A stretch of 64,000 nt of DNA from Zoroaster sp. YZ-2022. Lineage: Eukaryota; Echinodermata; Asteroidea; Forcipulatida; Zoroasteridae. Shown here in pieces: positions 46,872 to 58,288 of this stretch. The position numbers were made by a program, and so were the translations under genes. The stretch lies in assembly GCA_029582265.1 (NCBI GenBank), contig CM055816.1:37496823-37560822 (forward strand). Reading direction: 5' to 3'. Under the pieces are notes generated by a model. The model did no database searches and was not told the DNA's origin. It saw only the letters and a program-made list of their open reading frames with translations. Each line of letters opens with the position of its first letter. Within the stretch, counting starts at the first letter, position 1.

Positions 46872-47089
46872 GTATGACTTCATATTGGCTTGTATGATAA
46901 CAGTGAGCTGAAAAAACGAAAACATGAGGTTATGTAACAGTAAGAGAAATAATGGTTTTTTGGCAGTTGTTTTTATTTACTCATAACTAATACTGAGTTG
47001 AAAAAACAAAAACTTGTACAAATTATGTTATGAGCTTCTGTAACAAGAGAAATAATGTGTATGCAAATCCCACTAAATTTGAAGCCAAG

Positions 47090-47178
47090 TAGTAGTTATT
47101 GGTCTTACGTTTCAAACCTAGCAGGTTCATTCTTTTAGGTTTGAAACGTAAGGCCGTTGCATGTACATGTAACTACTA
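47090..47178. repeat. Small fold-back element in intron 4
   Basis: The outer ends TAGTAGTTA and TAACTACTA and an inner perfect 16-bp stem (CTTACGTTTCAAACCT and its reverse complement) form a hairpin. A related single-strand sequence (AGAAAGAACCTGCTAAGTTC) occurs near 52535. Confidence 0.7.
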
Positions 47179-47593
47179 TTTTGCATTTATACAACAGGTC
47201 CTTTAGGTCAGTAAGCAGTTTGCAACAGCTATTTCTCTATTTAAATTTAAAGGGGGTATATCGTCTCGATTAGAGCAGCCTTGCAGCTTTGCATTGAACC
47301 CCAAACTATGAACTCAGTGACTGAAAATAATACTCCACGAGAACGCACTGGCCTATATAAGATGGCGCACCAGATCCTGTTACTACAACTGCTGCATCAG
47401 TCAGTTGCGGGAACGGGATCTGGCACGCCCTGTTACATTGTATCGAGGCCAGCGCGTGCTCTTGGGGTATTATTTTCAATCCGAGTTCATCTAAAACTAT
47501 CAGTTCGGGATTCATTGTCAAGCCGCAAGCCTGCTCTAATTGTGACGATATACCCCCTTTAAAGCCGGTACAATTGAACATAAATAATCTTGA

Positions 47594-47760
47594 TTTAATT
47601 TTGCCCTACACCGACGTGTGTATAGCACTGTATGCTCAGTGCTTTCCGATTGTCTGTGAAAAAACTACACAGGCGACTCGGGCGGGATTCGAACCCACGA
47701 CCTCCTGCTTATTAGTGCAGATGTCTTAACTTCTCGACCAACGAGCTTGCCCGATGACGA
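47594..47760 (-). mobile_element. tRNA-derived SINE, second family
   Basis: The minus strand begins GCAAGCTCGTTGGTCGAG and has box B GGTTCGAATCCCGCC near 47685-47700, followed by CTGTGTAGTTTTTTCACAGAC and a body ending TAGGGCAAAATTAAATCAA. The body recurs immediately downstream at 47842-47960 and inverted at 47982-48070. Confidence 0.7.
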
Positions 47761-47802
47761 TTGGCCGGCTAGAATCCTATATAGCAGCGGGTTCCGCGAT
47801 TA

Positions 47803-48104
47803 TATAGATTGGTGAAATTCTTGCGTCGGGAGATAAACAATTGATTTAATTTTGCCCTACACCGACGTGTGTATAGCACTGTATGCTCAGTGCTTTCCGA
47901 GTGTCTGTGAAAAAACTACACAGGCGACTCGGGCGGGATTCGAACCCACGACCTCCTGCATACTAGTGCATACTAATACATCTGTGTAGTTTTTTCACAG
48001 ACACTCGGAAAGCACTGAGCATACAGTGCTATACATACGTCGGTGTAGGGCAAAATTAAATCAATTGTTTATCTCCCGACGCAAGAATTTCACCAACCTA
48101 TATA
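47803..48104. repeat. Near-perfect palindrome built from SINE body
   Basis: The left arm (about 47803-47923) and right arm (47982-48104) are reverse complements over about 115-120 bp with two mismatches seen, around a loop of about 58 bp. Both arms consist of the SINE body seen at 47594. RNA from the intron would form a long hairpin. Confidence 0.92.
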
Positions 48105-48524
48105 TAAATAATCTTGTATAAAACTGTGTAAAGCTGATGACAATATCAAACATCCCTTGAAATCTTTTGGTCTGAGGAGCTGTCATCTTAGTGTATTATT
48201 AACATTATTTCCCCAAATGAATTTATCTCTTAAGATCAACATTCCTCATTAGAATGACTACGTAATTGATGTTTCTTGATTAAAACATCTGAATGCATTT
48301 TAAAGTTTTCTTGAAAATGTATAACTGATACTTTCGCAAGGTGATTGTTTAATGTGTACTAGATCTTGATTAAAAGAGAGTAAGCATACATGTAGAAAGC
48401 ACTGAGTTTTGCTAACATTACTAATGCTGTACCTTCACAACAATCGGACGTTAATTATGGCCATCATGGAATTTGCGAGTGCTCCCCATACACAGAATGG
48501 GTATATAACATTGTCTACCTCTAC

Positions 48525-50076
48525 ACTGGTGTCTATGAGATTGGTTGCTATACTCTAGTCTTAAGTGTAATTTTCAATTAATTGATAGATTTTGATGAAT
48601 GTACTACAACATCAACTGATCGTCATGATTGTGATACCAATGCAGACTGTACTAATACACTTGTGTCTATGAGATTAGTTGCTATACTCTAGTCTTAAGT
48701 GTAATATTTTCATTCATTTGATAGATTTTGATGAATGTACTACAACATCAACTGATCGTCATGATTGTGATACCAGTGCAGACTGTACTAACACTGGTGT
48801 CTATGAGATTGGTTGCTATAACTGTAGGGTTAAATGTAATATTTTATTCATTTGATAGATTTTGATGAATGTACTGTTATATCAACTGATCGTCATGATT
48901 GTGATACCAGTGCAGACTGTACAGTAACACTGGTGTCTATGAGATTGGTTGTTATACTCTAGTCTTAAGTGTAATATTTTCATTCATTTGATAGATTTTG
49001 ATGAATGTACTACAACATCAACTGATCGTCATGATTGTGATACCAATGCAGACTGTACTAACACTGGTGTCTATGAGATTGGTTGCTATATACTCTAGTC
49101 TTAAGTGTAATATTTTCATTCATTTGATAGATTTTGATGAATGTACTACAACATCAACTGGTCGTCATGATTGTGATACCAATGCAGACTGTACTAAACA
49201 CCGGTGTCTATGAGATTGGTTGCTATACTCTAGTCTTAAGTGTAATATTTTCAATTAATTGATAGATTTTGATGAATGTACTACAACATCAACTGGTCGT
49301 CATGATTGTGATACCAGTGCAGACTGTACAGTAACACTGGTGTCTATGAGATTGGTTGCTATACTCTAGTCTTAAGTGTAATATTTTCAATTAATTGATA
49401 GATTTTGATGAATGTACTACAACATCAACTGGTCGTCATGATTGTGATACCAGTGCAGACTGTACAGTAACACTGGTGTCTATGAGATTGGTTGCTATAC
49501 TCTAGTCTTAAGTGTAATATTTTCAATTAATTGATAGATTTTGATGAATGTACTACAACATCAACTGGTCGTCATGATTGTGATACCAATGCAGACTGTA
49601 CTAAACACCGGTGTCTATGAGATTGGTTGCTATACTCTAGTCTTAAGTGTAATATTTTCATTCAATTGATAGATTTTGATGAATGTACTGTTATATCAAC
49701 TGATCGTCATGATTGTGATACCAATGCAGACTGTACAGTAACACTGGTGTCTATGAGATTAGTTGCTATACTCTAGTCTTAAGTGTAATATTTTCATTCA
49801 ATTGATAGATTTTGATGAATGTACTACAACATCAACTGGTCGTCATGATTGTGATACCAATGCAGACTGTACTAACACTGGTGTCTATGAGATTGGTTGC
49901 TATACTCTAGTCTTAAGTGTAATATTTTCATTCAATTGATAGATTTTGATGAATGTACTACAACATCAACTGGTCGTCATGATTGTGATACCAATGCAGA
50001 CTGTACTAACACTGGTGTCTATGAGATTGGTTGCTATACTCTAGTCTTAAGTGTAATATTTTCATTCAATTGATAG
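48525..50076 (+). repeat. Tandem array of eleven 135-bp units, each with an acceptor and a partial EGF exon
   Basis: Units recur every 134-137 bp with exon-like starts at about 48590, 48725, 48859, 48995, 49131, 49266, 49401, 49538, 49673, 49809 and 49943; the twelfth, at 50077, is the functional exon 5. Each unit has TTGATAG, then FDECT..STxRHDCDTxADCT, and then jumps back to intron sequence (GGTGTCTATGAGATTGG), with no donor. In-frame TGA TAG precede each new unit, so they cannot be read through. Variants include ATATCAACTGATC against ACATCAACTGGTC. Confidence 0.93.
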
Positions 50077-50208
50077 ATTTTGATGAATGTACTACAACAT
50101 CAACTGGTCGTCATGATTGTGATACCAATGCAGACTGTACTAATATACCAGGAAGCTTCACTTGTACATGTAGAGCTGGCTATATTGGGAATGGTAAAAC
50201 ATGTACAG
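50077..50208 (+). CDS. Exon 5: calcium-binding-type EGF domain
   Basis: 44 codons in phase 1-1 after [30 protein letters not shown] then [20 protein letters not shown]; the donor is ACAG/GTAGGC. It has six cysteines and the hydroxylation motif. It is the only member of the 135-bp series with the second half of the domain and a donor site. Its donor-side intron (GTAGGCCTACAGTCTGTCTC) equals that of exon 3. Confidence 0.88.
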
Positions 50209-51176
50209 GTAGGCCTACAGTCTGTCTCATCACTTTAAAATATCTGTACTAGATTTCTTGCACTTGACAAACCAATATCACAGATATACAGTTCAATAAA
50301 TAAAGACCGCACAATAATGACCAGTTTGGGGTGTGGCCACAGGTGATAAAGGACCACGCCTAAGGCGGCGTCCTTTATTGTACTTTGTCCCAAACCAGAC
50401 ACTATCCTGCTATAAAGTCCAATGTCAAAATTACAGTTACAATCAAATACATACAATTGACCAAGAAAGAAGATTTAAAAACGGGCACTTAACCTAATAT
50501 TGATGCACTTTAGTGGAAAGTTGCTGTAGAGTGCACACAGGGGAATTTTTTACTGTCATTTTGACCACCATGAACAATACCAGACAATGCTTTTACCAGT
50601 CAAAAACGGTCGACTCATTTTGACCTGTAAATGTACTTACTACACATAAGGTTTGACAGTGTTTGACCTTTAAGTGCACTAGATATACCTTGGGAAGTAT
50701 TTCAACATTTTGACTGATTTTGACCCTTGTAGTAGGAGAGTTTTAAAAGTGGATATTGTTGGGATAACACAATAAAGTTATTTTAAAAAAAAATTTTCAT
50801 CGTGGTCCTTAGTCAACAATAAACAGGCAGCAAGAAGATTTGAAGAAAGTACATTAAAAAAACAAGCATTTTTTAAAAATGAATTCATTGGTGATGTTGA
50901 ATGCATTAAAAAATGATGAAAAATCAACCACATTTTGTTACATTAATTGATTTGATATTTATATTTAAAAACAACTTATTTAAAATCGATTGTTAATGTC
51001 CTGGTAATTTTGCAAATAGGGACAATACAAGCGCATTGAGTATTTCTTCATGTTGTATTTGCATCAAGCCATTTTACTGAAGGGGAATATAAATTGAAAT
51101 TATGGAAATAAGTCAATGTACGATATATGCAAGTTCTTGACATTATTTTCTTAACTTGAATTAATTTGTTTCCTAG
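50209..51176 (+). other. Intron 5, with a TTAA-type MITE relic
   Basis: The first about 35 bases duplicate the start of intron 3. About 50493-50742 is a shortened copy of MITE family b (TTAA at 50489-50492 and 50743-50746; internal GTCAAAAACGGTCGACTCAT). No coding sequence seen. Confidence 0.7.
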
Positions 51177-51311
51177 CTTGTGATGACGGAAAGTATGGAC
51201 TAAACTGTGCCTTCGAATGTTCCTGTGTATCACATGGAATATGTAACAATGAGACTGGTGCCTGTACTTGTGACCCAATACCTAATTTCACTAGTGCTGT
51301 ATGTGATAAAG
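51177..51311 (+). CDS. Exon 6: EGF-like domain of Tie/MEGF type
   Basis: 45 codons in phase 1-1 (acceptor TTTCCTAG, donor AAAG/GTAAGT). It reads ACDDGKYGLNC, ECSCVSHGICNNETGACTCD and SAVCDKG. The CxDGKYGxNC...CxCxxxGxCxxxTGxCxC pattern is that of the EGF repeats in Tie receptors and MEGF10-like proteins, distinct from the cbEGF exons beside it. Confidence 0.85.
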
Positions 51312-51840
51312 GTAAGTATCTTAATGTTATTTTAATTAAGTTCTGCTTGATATCAATTTGACATTATTTACTGAATGTTTTGTATTCATGAACTTGAAAG
51401 CCTGTGTTGAAAAAAAAAGATTGTTAATTTTCTGATGATTTCATGTATAGACAAATCCGGTGACCACTGTTTTCCGCCGGTGGTACCACACTACACGCGC
51501 GCGTCACACTCATTCTTAAATATGCGGTATGCTAAGCGTTTTGTTAAATAGAATGCTCAGATTGGTTGAAGAAGCACTGGATTGCATAGGAAGCGAACGC
51601 TCGACGCAGAATGTAGGTACCACCACCAGTTATTGCGATGCCCAGTGAACTGGTCAACATAATTAGTCTATAACAAATCTGAGTGATCCCTCGACTGCCA
51701 GGTGTAGTATCTCATGATGCTTCTGCATGACTAGCGCCACCCTACTACACCTTCATGTTAGTTTACAGTTTATTACACACATATGTATCAGATCATTGTA
51801 GTTCTATTGTAATGATGCTTTATGATATATCCTATTCTAG

Positions 51841-52158
51841 ATGATCTACAAGTGTCACTGACACGAGGTGATGGTGATGGACCTGTCTCAGACACTGTAG
51901 ATGAAGATGATGTACGATTGATATGTATTGTGAACGTCTTACCTATTGACCTGGTTGGTTCTAATGTGTTGATAACATACCCTAATGGTGATGAATTCCC
52001 ACTAAGTCCTGATGACCAACAGCCTGGAGTGTATGAAAGGATAGTTACCGATGTACATCCAAGAGATAGTGGTAACTATGTGTGTACTGCCAAAATCCAA
52101 CCAAGACCATCTGATTCAGTTGTCACTAGAACAAACCGTTACAGTCTAACTGTTATTG
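51841..52158 (+). CDS. Exon 7: Ig-like domain
   Basis: 106 codons in phase 1-1 (acceptor CCTATTCTAG, donor ATTG/GTAAGT). It begins DDLQVSLTRGDGDGP; the cysteine pair is in VRLICIV and DSGNYVCTAK, the latter the classic DxxxYxC motif. The core tryptophan of strand C is missing (VLITYPNG), so the domain is divergent. Related to exon 11, which also starts DDL. Confidence 0.82.
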
Positions 52159-52284
52159 GTAAGTGCATTTAAACAATTGTACATGTAATATTTATATTGA
52201 TTTTTTTTGTTTTTGCTGTTCAAGATTATAAAGAAGGAACTGATAAATTTATTTTCCAAAATATGATTTTCTTTGATGTTACAG

Positions 52285-52419
52285 ATGTTGATGAGTGTGC
52301 AGAAAACACATATAACTGTGACATGAATGCTTACTGTATTAACAACAACACGGATGGAGGATACAGCTGTATGTGTCATTTAGGATTTAGATTTGCTGAC
52401 GATGGAGTAACTTGTGAAG
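52285..52419 (+). CDS. Exon 8: calcium-binding EGF domain
   Basis: 45 codons in phase 1-1 (acceptor GATGTTACAG, donor GAAG/GTCAGT). It reads DVDECAENTYNCDMNAYC, then GGYSCMCHLGFRFADDGVTC, with six cysteines and the DVDEC calcium ligand. It has an extended loop before the fourth cysteine compared with exons 3 and 5. Confidence 0.88.
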
Positions 52420-52956
52420 GTCAGTCAATCTAAACAAAGAAATAGCTGTTGTCTGCTTTTTGTACTTTGTGTTGTGCTCATTTCACGCCCGAGTAACTTC
52501 AGCTCACTCTTGTGTTTATACATGTATGTTGCCTTTGAGAAAGAACCTGCTAAGTTCGCAACGTACGACCAATAACCATTATTTTGCAATAAGTCAATCT
52601 GTTATACTCATTGTTACCCCTTGGTTACTTCAAGAGATTTGTTCATAACCAACTATTCACACTGTGCATGACCTATTGAGGGTACCCTTCATACAAGCAG
52701 GAGCTCGTCACCTGGGCATCGTCATATTTCTGGTTATTGTTCACTATTGACTTCGTAATTTATTCTCGTGTTACCAGGAAAGAGTTTGCCGTAAAGTACT
52801 CCAGTGTATACAGAATATAGTTTGACATAACAGTTTCTAACAAATGGCACCACAAAGTGCCCTGGACAAGGTAGACGGTGCATTTTCACCACTAGAGGAC
52901 AGTGATATGCGCAGAGTGGATACCTATATACCATCTTTCACTCTCACATTACATTA

Positions 52957-53190
52957 TCCCTCCAACTCTAGTTGCACTTTAGTGGGAAGTTGCTATACAG
53001 GTCTGTTTTGACTGTTAACCCAAATGTGCACACAGGGGTATTTTTGACTGGTTTTTACTGTCATTTTGACCACCTTGAACAATACCAGACAATGCTTTTA
53101 CCAGTCAAAAACAGTCAACTCATTTTGACCTGTAAATGTACTTACAACATGTAAGGTTTGGCAGTGTTTGACTGTTTTTTTACCCTTGTA
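52957..53190 (+). mobile_element. MITE family b, truncated copy (intron 8)
   Basis: Starts ATCCCTCCAACTCTAGTTGC and contains AGTGGGAAGTTGCTATA and GTCAAAAACAGTCAACTC; the right end breaks off in GACTGTTTTTTTACCCTTG without the terminal repeat. Same family as 43956-44270. Confidence 0.75.
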
Positions 53191-53267
53191 TTACATGTTT
53201 CGATATGTTGATGGCTATACAATTGTTACCTGCATAGTCTCAATTAATGTGTATTTTTCTTGTACAG

Positions 53268-53399
53268 ATATTAATGAATGTACAGATTCTGAACTGACAC
53301 ATAATTGTCACATGAATGCAGACTGCAACAACACAATAGGCAGCTTTATCTGTACGTGTAAGCCTGGCTATTCAGGAGATGGAGTCAAATCCTGTCAAG
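53268..53399 (+). CDS. Exon 9: calcium-binding EGF domain
   Basis: 44 codons in phase 1-1 (acceptor CTTGTACAG, donor CAAG/GTAATC). It reads DINECTDSELTHNCHMNADC then NNTIGSFICTCKPGYSGDGV, with DINEC and CxNxxxxFxCxC motifs and six cysteines. Confidence 0.88.
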
Positions 53400-54365
53400 G
53401 TAATCTAACCTTAAAATCAACTTTATGTTCACATCATTCTTTTTGAAAGTTGTTAGCATTAGGATCATTTAATGATGTTTATTCATTCCCGTGCATGTCG
53501 GCTTTTGAATGCCTATTACTGTAATACATTTTTAAAAATGGAGTAATTAATTCTTCATCCATTTCTGGTTGCAAATAAAAAAAATTTAAAATTAAAAAAT
53601 TAACGGAGCAAGCAAGTCACCTACACCATATGCACTAAAGCGTGTACTAGTCTGTAATCATCAACAATTTTACCATGGATAGTTAGCCCCATCAACATTC
53701 TTGGACTTGGATTTACATAATTAACCATCGTAATGGCGATGGGGTTAGAGGCATCATGGCTTAACGACTGGATACCATGGGGGCTATATAGCACCTAGCT
53801 GAGTCCAGTCATAAATAAGTTATAATGTTGGTGCTATTTTACTGTTAAACCAAGCTTCTGATCATGACAAGTTGCAAAATTAACAAAACATATTCTTTAG
53901 AAGACAGAGTTTTTCAGGGATGCATTTGCTGAAATTTCTTTTCTTTTCCAAAATAAAATGCAAATATTATTAAGGGACAGTTTTAAAGTGTAAATGGTTA
54001 AAAGGGAAAAGCTTTTGCTGAGTAAAGTACTTCAATTGGGTTTTAGTACACACACATTGCCCTAGACTCATAGACTGTACATTTTCAACAGTAGAGAGCT
54101 ACAATGCATATGGAGTGGAGAACCTCCAGCATGCAAATATCGTGGTAATGACATCACCAATACTGGATCTGTGCCAGGCTTTAAAAAATGTCTAAAATTT
54201 GTTTCAAGCAAATCTTTTTTTTTCTTCAAATGAGCTTATATCGATTAATGCTATTACACCCAGCAGACTGCTGTGGTGGTATTCAGTATTCAGTGCATGT
54301 GATTATACTTTTATATCATACACATAACAATATCCTTCTGTATTCATCTCTTTCATCTTCAATAG

Positions 54366-54512
54366 TATGTGTACAGGGTAAGTATGGTTTAGGATGTGCA
54401 GAGAACTGTACGTGTGTAGCACCAGCACCTGGAGGAAATGATGTCATGTGTAATAACGTTGACGGTGAATGCACCTGCTTATTAGAATTCACTGGCAAGG
54501 ATTGCGATAAAG
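54366..54512 (+). CDS. Exon 10: EGF-like domain of Tie/MEGF type
   Basis: 49 codons in phase 1-1 (acceptor TTCAATAG, donor AAAG/GTAAGT). It reads VCVQGKYGLGCAENCTC, then CNNVDGECTCLLEFTGKDC. A nearer-looking GTACAG at 54375 would place a TAA stop in frame, so the earlier acceptor was chosen. It mirrors exon 6, supporting an ancestral [EGF-Ig] duplication with exon 11. Confidence 0.83.
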
Positions 54513-55330
54513 GTAAGTTATTTTTTACTTAGACCTACCTTCTAGTAAATGTGAACTCGGTAAAGTGTTTTTGTATTTTCATTTAAATACTGTCCCTCAT
54601 GATTGCATTCTTACGATGTTTTGAACATTGGCCGTTTGTATGGATGTTGAGATTCCGTTCAAAAGTTACCCTTTCTCCATAATCACATCTACCTGGCCTT
54701 GGATCATCTAAATTAGAAACAAATTGAAAAGTGAATGATACCTCTCCTTCATCCTTCTAAAACAAAAATCAATATTATTATATTTTGACAAGAAATGGAT
54801 TTTATTGGCATGTATGGATTGTATTGGAAATTCATTTTGTACCATTGATGTATGTGTAAGAGATAATCTGGTTTAGAAATGTCAACACTTCTTGGAAGAC
54901 ATGGAGAAGGAAATACACTTGTATGTTGTCCAGTAAACATTTTATTGAGAACCAATGAATAGTACATTGTGATATCGAGAAGTTAGTGTTAATCTTTGTT
55001 TTCTTCATGAAGATTGTTTCTATTTTCTCATTGTACTACACATGATTAAAGTGGGGCGCCCTCACTCGACAAGATTGCTTTTTGAAAGCCTCCACCACTT
55101 TATCATCATTACTGCTCTTCAATAATGTTATATTAATTAATGTTCAATGTTGTGATAAAGTGAAATAAATATTGAATTGAAAATTTAAATTGAATGATAC
55201 AGTATGCGAATAATAGAGAATTTAGCAATATGTATAATAAGAACAAAATACGACATTTTCATGACTTTCATTAAGTTATTGTGAATTATATTGCCAAGTA
55301 CATATTTCATTAAGTTGAATACATACATTT

Positions 55331-55440
55331 TCATCAGAGCATACTGGTCGAAACGTCGAGTACAAACCGGCTCTTCTCAGAGCCACCACTACTAAAAAGA
55401 TATTTCATCACATGGTGTCACCGCAAACCTACCTTCTTTA
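55331..55440 (+). mobile_element. Penelope-like terminal fragment in intron 10
   Basis: Contains CATCAGAGCATACTGGTCGA, AACGTCGAG and CACATGGTGTCACCG, matching the terminal region of the Penelope element at 17396-17510 on the opposite strand. The CGAAACGTCGAG box resembles the GAAA side of a hammerhead ribozyme; the CUGANGA side is missing. Confidence 0.6.
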
Positions 55441-55544
55441 TACATTTTCATGTTTAAACAACATACTATGATGTTACAACTTACACATTTTGTGATTCAT
55501 TTCAGTTTGTTTATCTTTTGAGTGTTTCATGTGTTTTGATTTAG

Positions 55545-55844
55545 ATGATCTTAGCGTCACTTTAACAGCGAGTACAGACCCAGTCTTGGATACAGCGGCA
55601 AAAGATAATGTAACATTGATGTGTGCAGTTAGTCTTCATTCAAGAGATCTTCAGCCACCGGTTACAATCACTTTTCTCAATGGTACAACAATTATGGATA
55701 CCATCAAGCCTAATGAAGGCATGTATGAGATTACATTGTATGACATAAGTCCAGAGAACAGCGCTACATATAGATGCACTGCATCTACAGTGATTAACGG
55801 ATCACTTGTGACAAGATATGGAGATTTTGACTTGGATGTTCTTG
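55545..55844 (+). CDS. Exon 11: Ig-like domain
   Basis: 100 codons in phase 1-1 (acceptor TTTGATTTAG, donor CTTG/GTTAGT). It begins DDLSVTLTASTDPVLD; cysteines are in VTLMCAV and NSATYRCTA. The start was chosen by analogy with exon 7 (both open DDL after AG/ATGATCT); an AG at 55504 would add residues without domain support. Confidence 0.8.
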
Positions 55845-56160
55845 GTTAGTAAATCATCTCAGTGCATTATTTTTTAATTTAACTTCATTTACTTCCGCTG
55901 TTATAGTTTTCCAATAAAAAATGACAAAAGCTTACTTAAAATTTAGAAAGCAATATGAATGATGAGAGGCAGACACTCTTTTAGAATCAAAATATAAACC
56001 CATTAATATGCTTTTCATTTAGACAGTAAAAATAAGAAAATTACAATTATACTTTATTGTAGGGGGTCTTGAAAATATAGTTTTGATTTCATATGGAACA
56101 TGTAAATCAAGTAATGTCAACTTTAATGTCATCAGAAACAAAGTACATTCTGATTGAATT

Positions 56161-56400
56161 TTGATTCAATTCCCAACTGCTGCAAAATACAGTGACATTG
56201 GTTTCTATGTAGCAGGTCTGAAGCAATGGAATTCCATCAACATTACGAACACCATCTCTATGACAGTGTTCAAGAAGCTACTCAAAACCTTTCTCTTTAC
56301 AAGATCTCAATATTCTATTTTGTTTCGTTTCTCCCTTTTCTGTGTACAGTTTTTTATATTTTTTAAAAGCGCTTTATAAATGCATATTTATTATTGGCTC
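56161..56400 (+). mobile_element. LINE 3' end fragment in intron 11
   Basis: The frame has GLKQWNSINITNTISMTVFK then KLLKTFLFTRS, resembling the C-terminal WNSLP...FKxxLKTxLF of CR1/L2/jockey-type RT proteins, and is followed by AAAGCGCTTTATAAATGC, a common LINE 3' tail form. It is 5'-truncated, a dead retrocopy. Confidence 0.6.
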
Positions 56401-56549
56401 ATTTAAAATAAAAGGTTGTGACGTAAAGCCGAATTGCATTAAGAATTTACATTACAATAGCAAATGAATACCGTGCAGATAACTGACAGGTTGTAAAACT
56501 CACTGATTTCAAAGTATTAATATTCATTTTTGTTTTTTCTTTTATTTAG

Positions 56550-56858
56550 CACCTGGACGGATCATATCAGTAACTGAAAGAGTGGAAGGCAAATTGACAG
56601 ACACTGTTACAGTTGACTGCACAGTGTACTCAAGACCTGCACCCAATATCACCTGGTATAACCCAAACTCCATGGAAATCATTGGTGATGGTGTTGAATA
56701 CACAATAACAAGTACTCCTGTTGAAGGGGAAGATCGGCTTGTGAGTTCTCTAAGTGTAAATCTTCTTGAAAGAAGTGACAATGGATCCTACAAGTGTGAG
56801 ACACAAAATAGTCTTAATGATGAAAAGGATGACAGAGATGCATTCATTGTTGTCATAG
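56550..56858 (+). CDS. Exon 12: I-set Ig domain
   Basis: 103 codons in phase 1-1 (acceptor TTTATTTAG, donor ATAG/GTAAGT). It reads APGRIISVTERVEGK; the cysteine pair is in VTVDCTV and DNGSYKCET, with the core tryptophan in NITWYNP. The best-preserved Ig domain of the three. Confidence 0.87.
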
Positions 56859-57343
56859 GTAAGTGTTCGTTTGCTACCGGGTACTCTATGCCACACCCCC
56901 TTTAAGAAACTCCCAACAAAGCCAATGTGTGGTTTTTTGTTTTTTTTAACTTTCTACAAAAAAGATACTCGCTTCTCAAGATAGTGGTGTCATATCAAGC
57001 ACTAAGTTAGCAAGAAGTGGGCATGCAGCCACTTAATAACGAACATGATTGGTCAACAAGAGTTTTTGATAGAGGGGTGTTGATTGGCCAATGCCGCCCC
57101 ATCATGCTGCTTACAACTTAACCACGCCCCTAAAGGGGCATATTTGTCAATTATTGTTTTTTATTTATTTTCGTTTAACTATATCTGTGCAATTCGTGGA
57201 AATAAACAAGATTGAAAAAGGCACATTGATTGGCCAATGTTTTGAATGGTGATTTTCGGTTATTTTACAATCATGGTGTATTTACATCTTCATATCCTTA
57301 CAATGATTCCTGTTTCGTTCTGTTTACTTGATACAACTTCCAG

Positions 57344-57631
57344 AGATACCAGAAGTAGGCAATGTGGATGCCATTGCTGTCAGCGCCAGTGAAGTTGATG
57401 TATCATGGCAAGTCACATATGATGGTAACCTTCCATTCACCTGTAGAGTGAATTATAAAATATCTGGAAATTGGACACCGTTTACGCCCAACCCTGGCGA
57501 GCTAGCTCAATCTCATCGTGTTACTGGCCTAGAAGCCTTCACCGTGTACTCAATGCAGGTTATATGTAATAACAAGGTTGGAGATAGTATGCCGGCAATA
57601 CTGACAAATCCAGTAACAACCAAGCAAGCTG
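57344..57631 (+). CDS. Exon 13: fibronectin type III domain
   Basis: 96 codons in phase 1-1 (acceptor CAACTTCCAG, donor GCTG/GTAAGA). It has strand B tryptophan in SEVDVSWQV and the F-G region VTGLEAFTVYSMQV with NPVTTKQA at the end. A whole FN3 in one exon, unlike the next one. Confidence 0.85.
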
Positions 57632-57663
57632 GTAAGAAAATAGGAGGAATCTAAATATTTACA

Positions 57664-57722
57664 GTCTTGACCGCTTGATTCTTGACCGCTTGATTCTTGA
57701 CCTCTTGATTCTTGACCTCTTG
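57664..57722. repeat. 15-bp tandem repeat, four units
   Basis: CTTGATTCTTGACCG/T is repeated four times just after the donor of exon 13. Confidence 0.85.
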
Positions 57723-58144
57723 ACCCAATTAATGAATTGCCAGTGTTTTTCACTATTTTACCGGCAATTTCCAGTAATTTGGTTTTCATTGGATCATTGA
57801 GAATTTCCTTTTAGAATAGAAAAAATTGTTTGATATGAATTATTTCACAAAGCTCACTTTATCAGTAATTTAAAGCCGAAATTAATTTATTGTGGGACCC
57901 ATCAAAAATTTATTTGATGATATATTTGCTATAAAACATGCTGCTCACTATTATTTTCAGAAGTGTATTATTTAAAAAAAAAACATTTCCTTTCCCAAAT
58001 AAAATTGCAATGTTCCGATGAATAAGAAAATTTATCTGTAAAATAGCAAACAAACATGGTAGATACATCTTTAATGTCTCACTTGGTTAAACTGTACAAA
58101 AGATACAATAAAGCATTTTCCCTTTTACCCATATTGTTTTATAG

Positions 58145-58288
58145 CTCCCAGTATGCCTCAAAATGTTCAAGTGACAGCATTCACATCAGAGACCCTCAAT
58201 GTGGCGTGGGATGAGCCTGCTATGAAGAGAGGACGTATTGCTTTCTATCAAGTAACGGTAACAGGTGGTGTAACAGATACGTACAACA
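58145..58288 (+). CDS. Exon 14: FN3 domain, first half
   Basis: 48 codons in phase 1-1 (acceptor TTTTATAG, donor AACA/GTAAGT). It reads SMPQNVQVTAFTSETLNVAW then DEPAMKRGRIAFYQVTVTGG, with the conserved Trp and the Tyr-x-Val of strand C. The domain is completed by exon 15. Confidence 0.85.

Noticed and set aside
47685..47760. Functional tRNA gene on the minus strand
   Set aside because: It is attached to a repeated SINE body that occurs again next to it without the head.
48525..50076. Eleven additional EGF exons
   Set aside because: Each lacks the second half of the domain and a donor, and in-frame TGA TAG separate the units. Only 50077-50208 is a complete exon.
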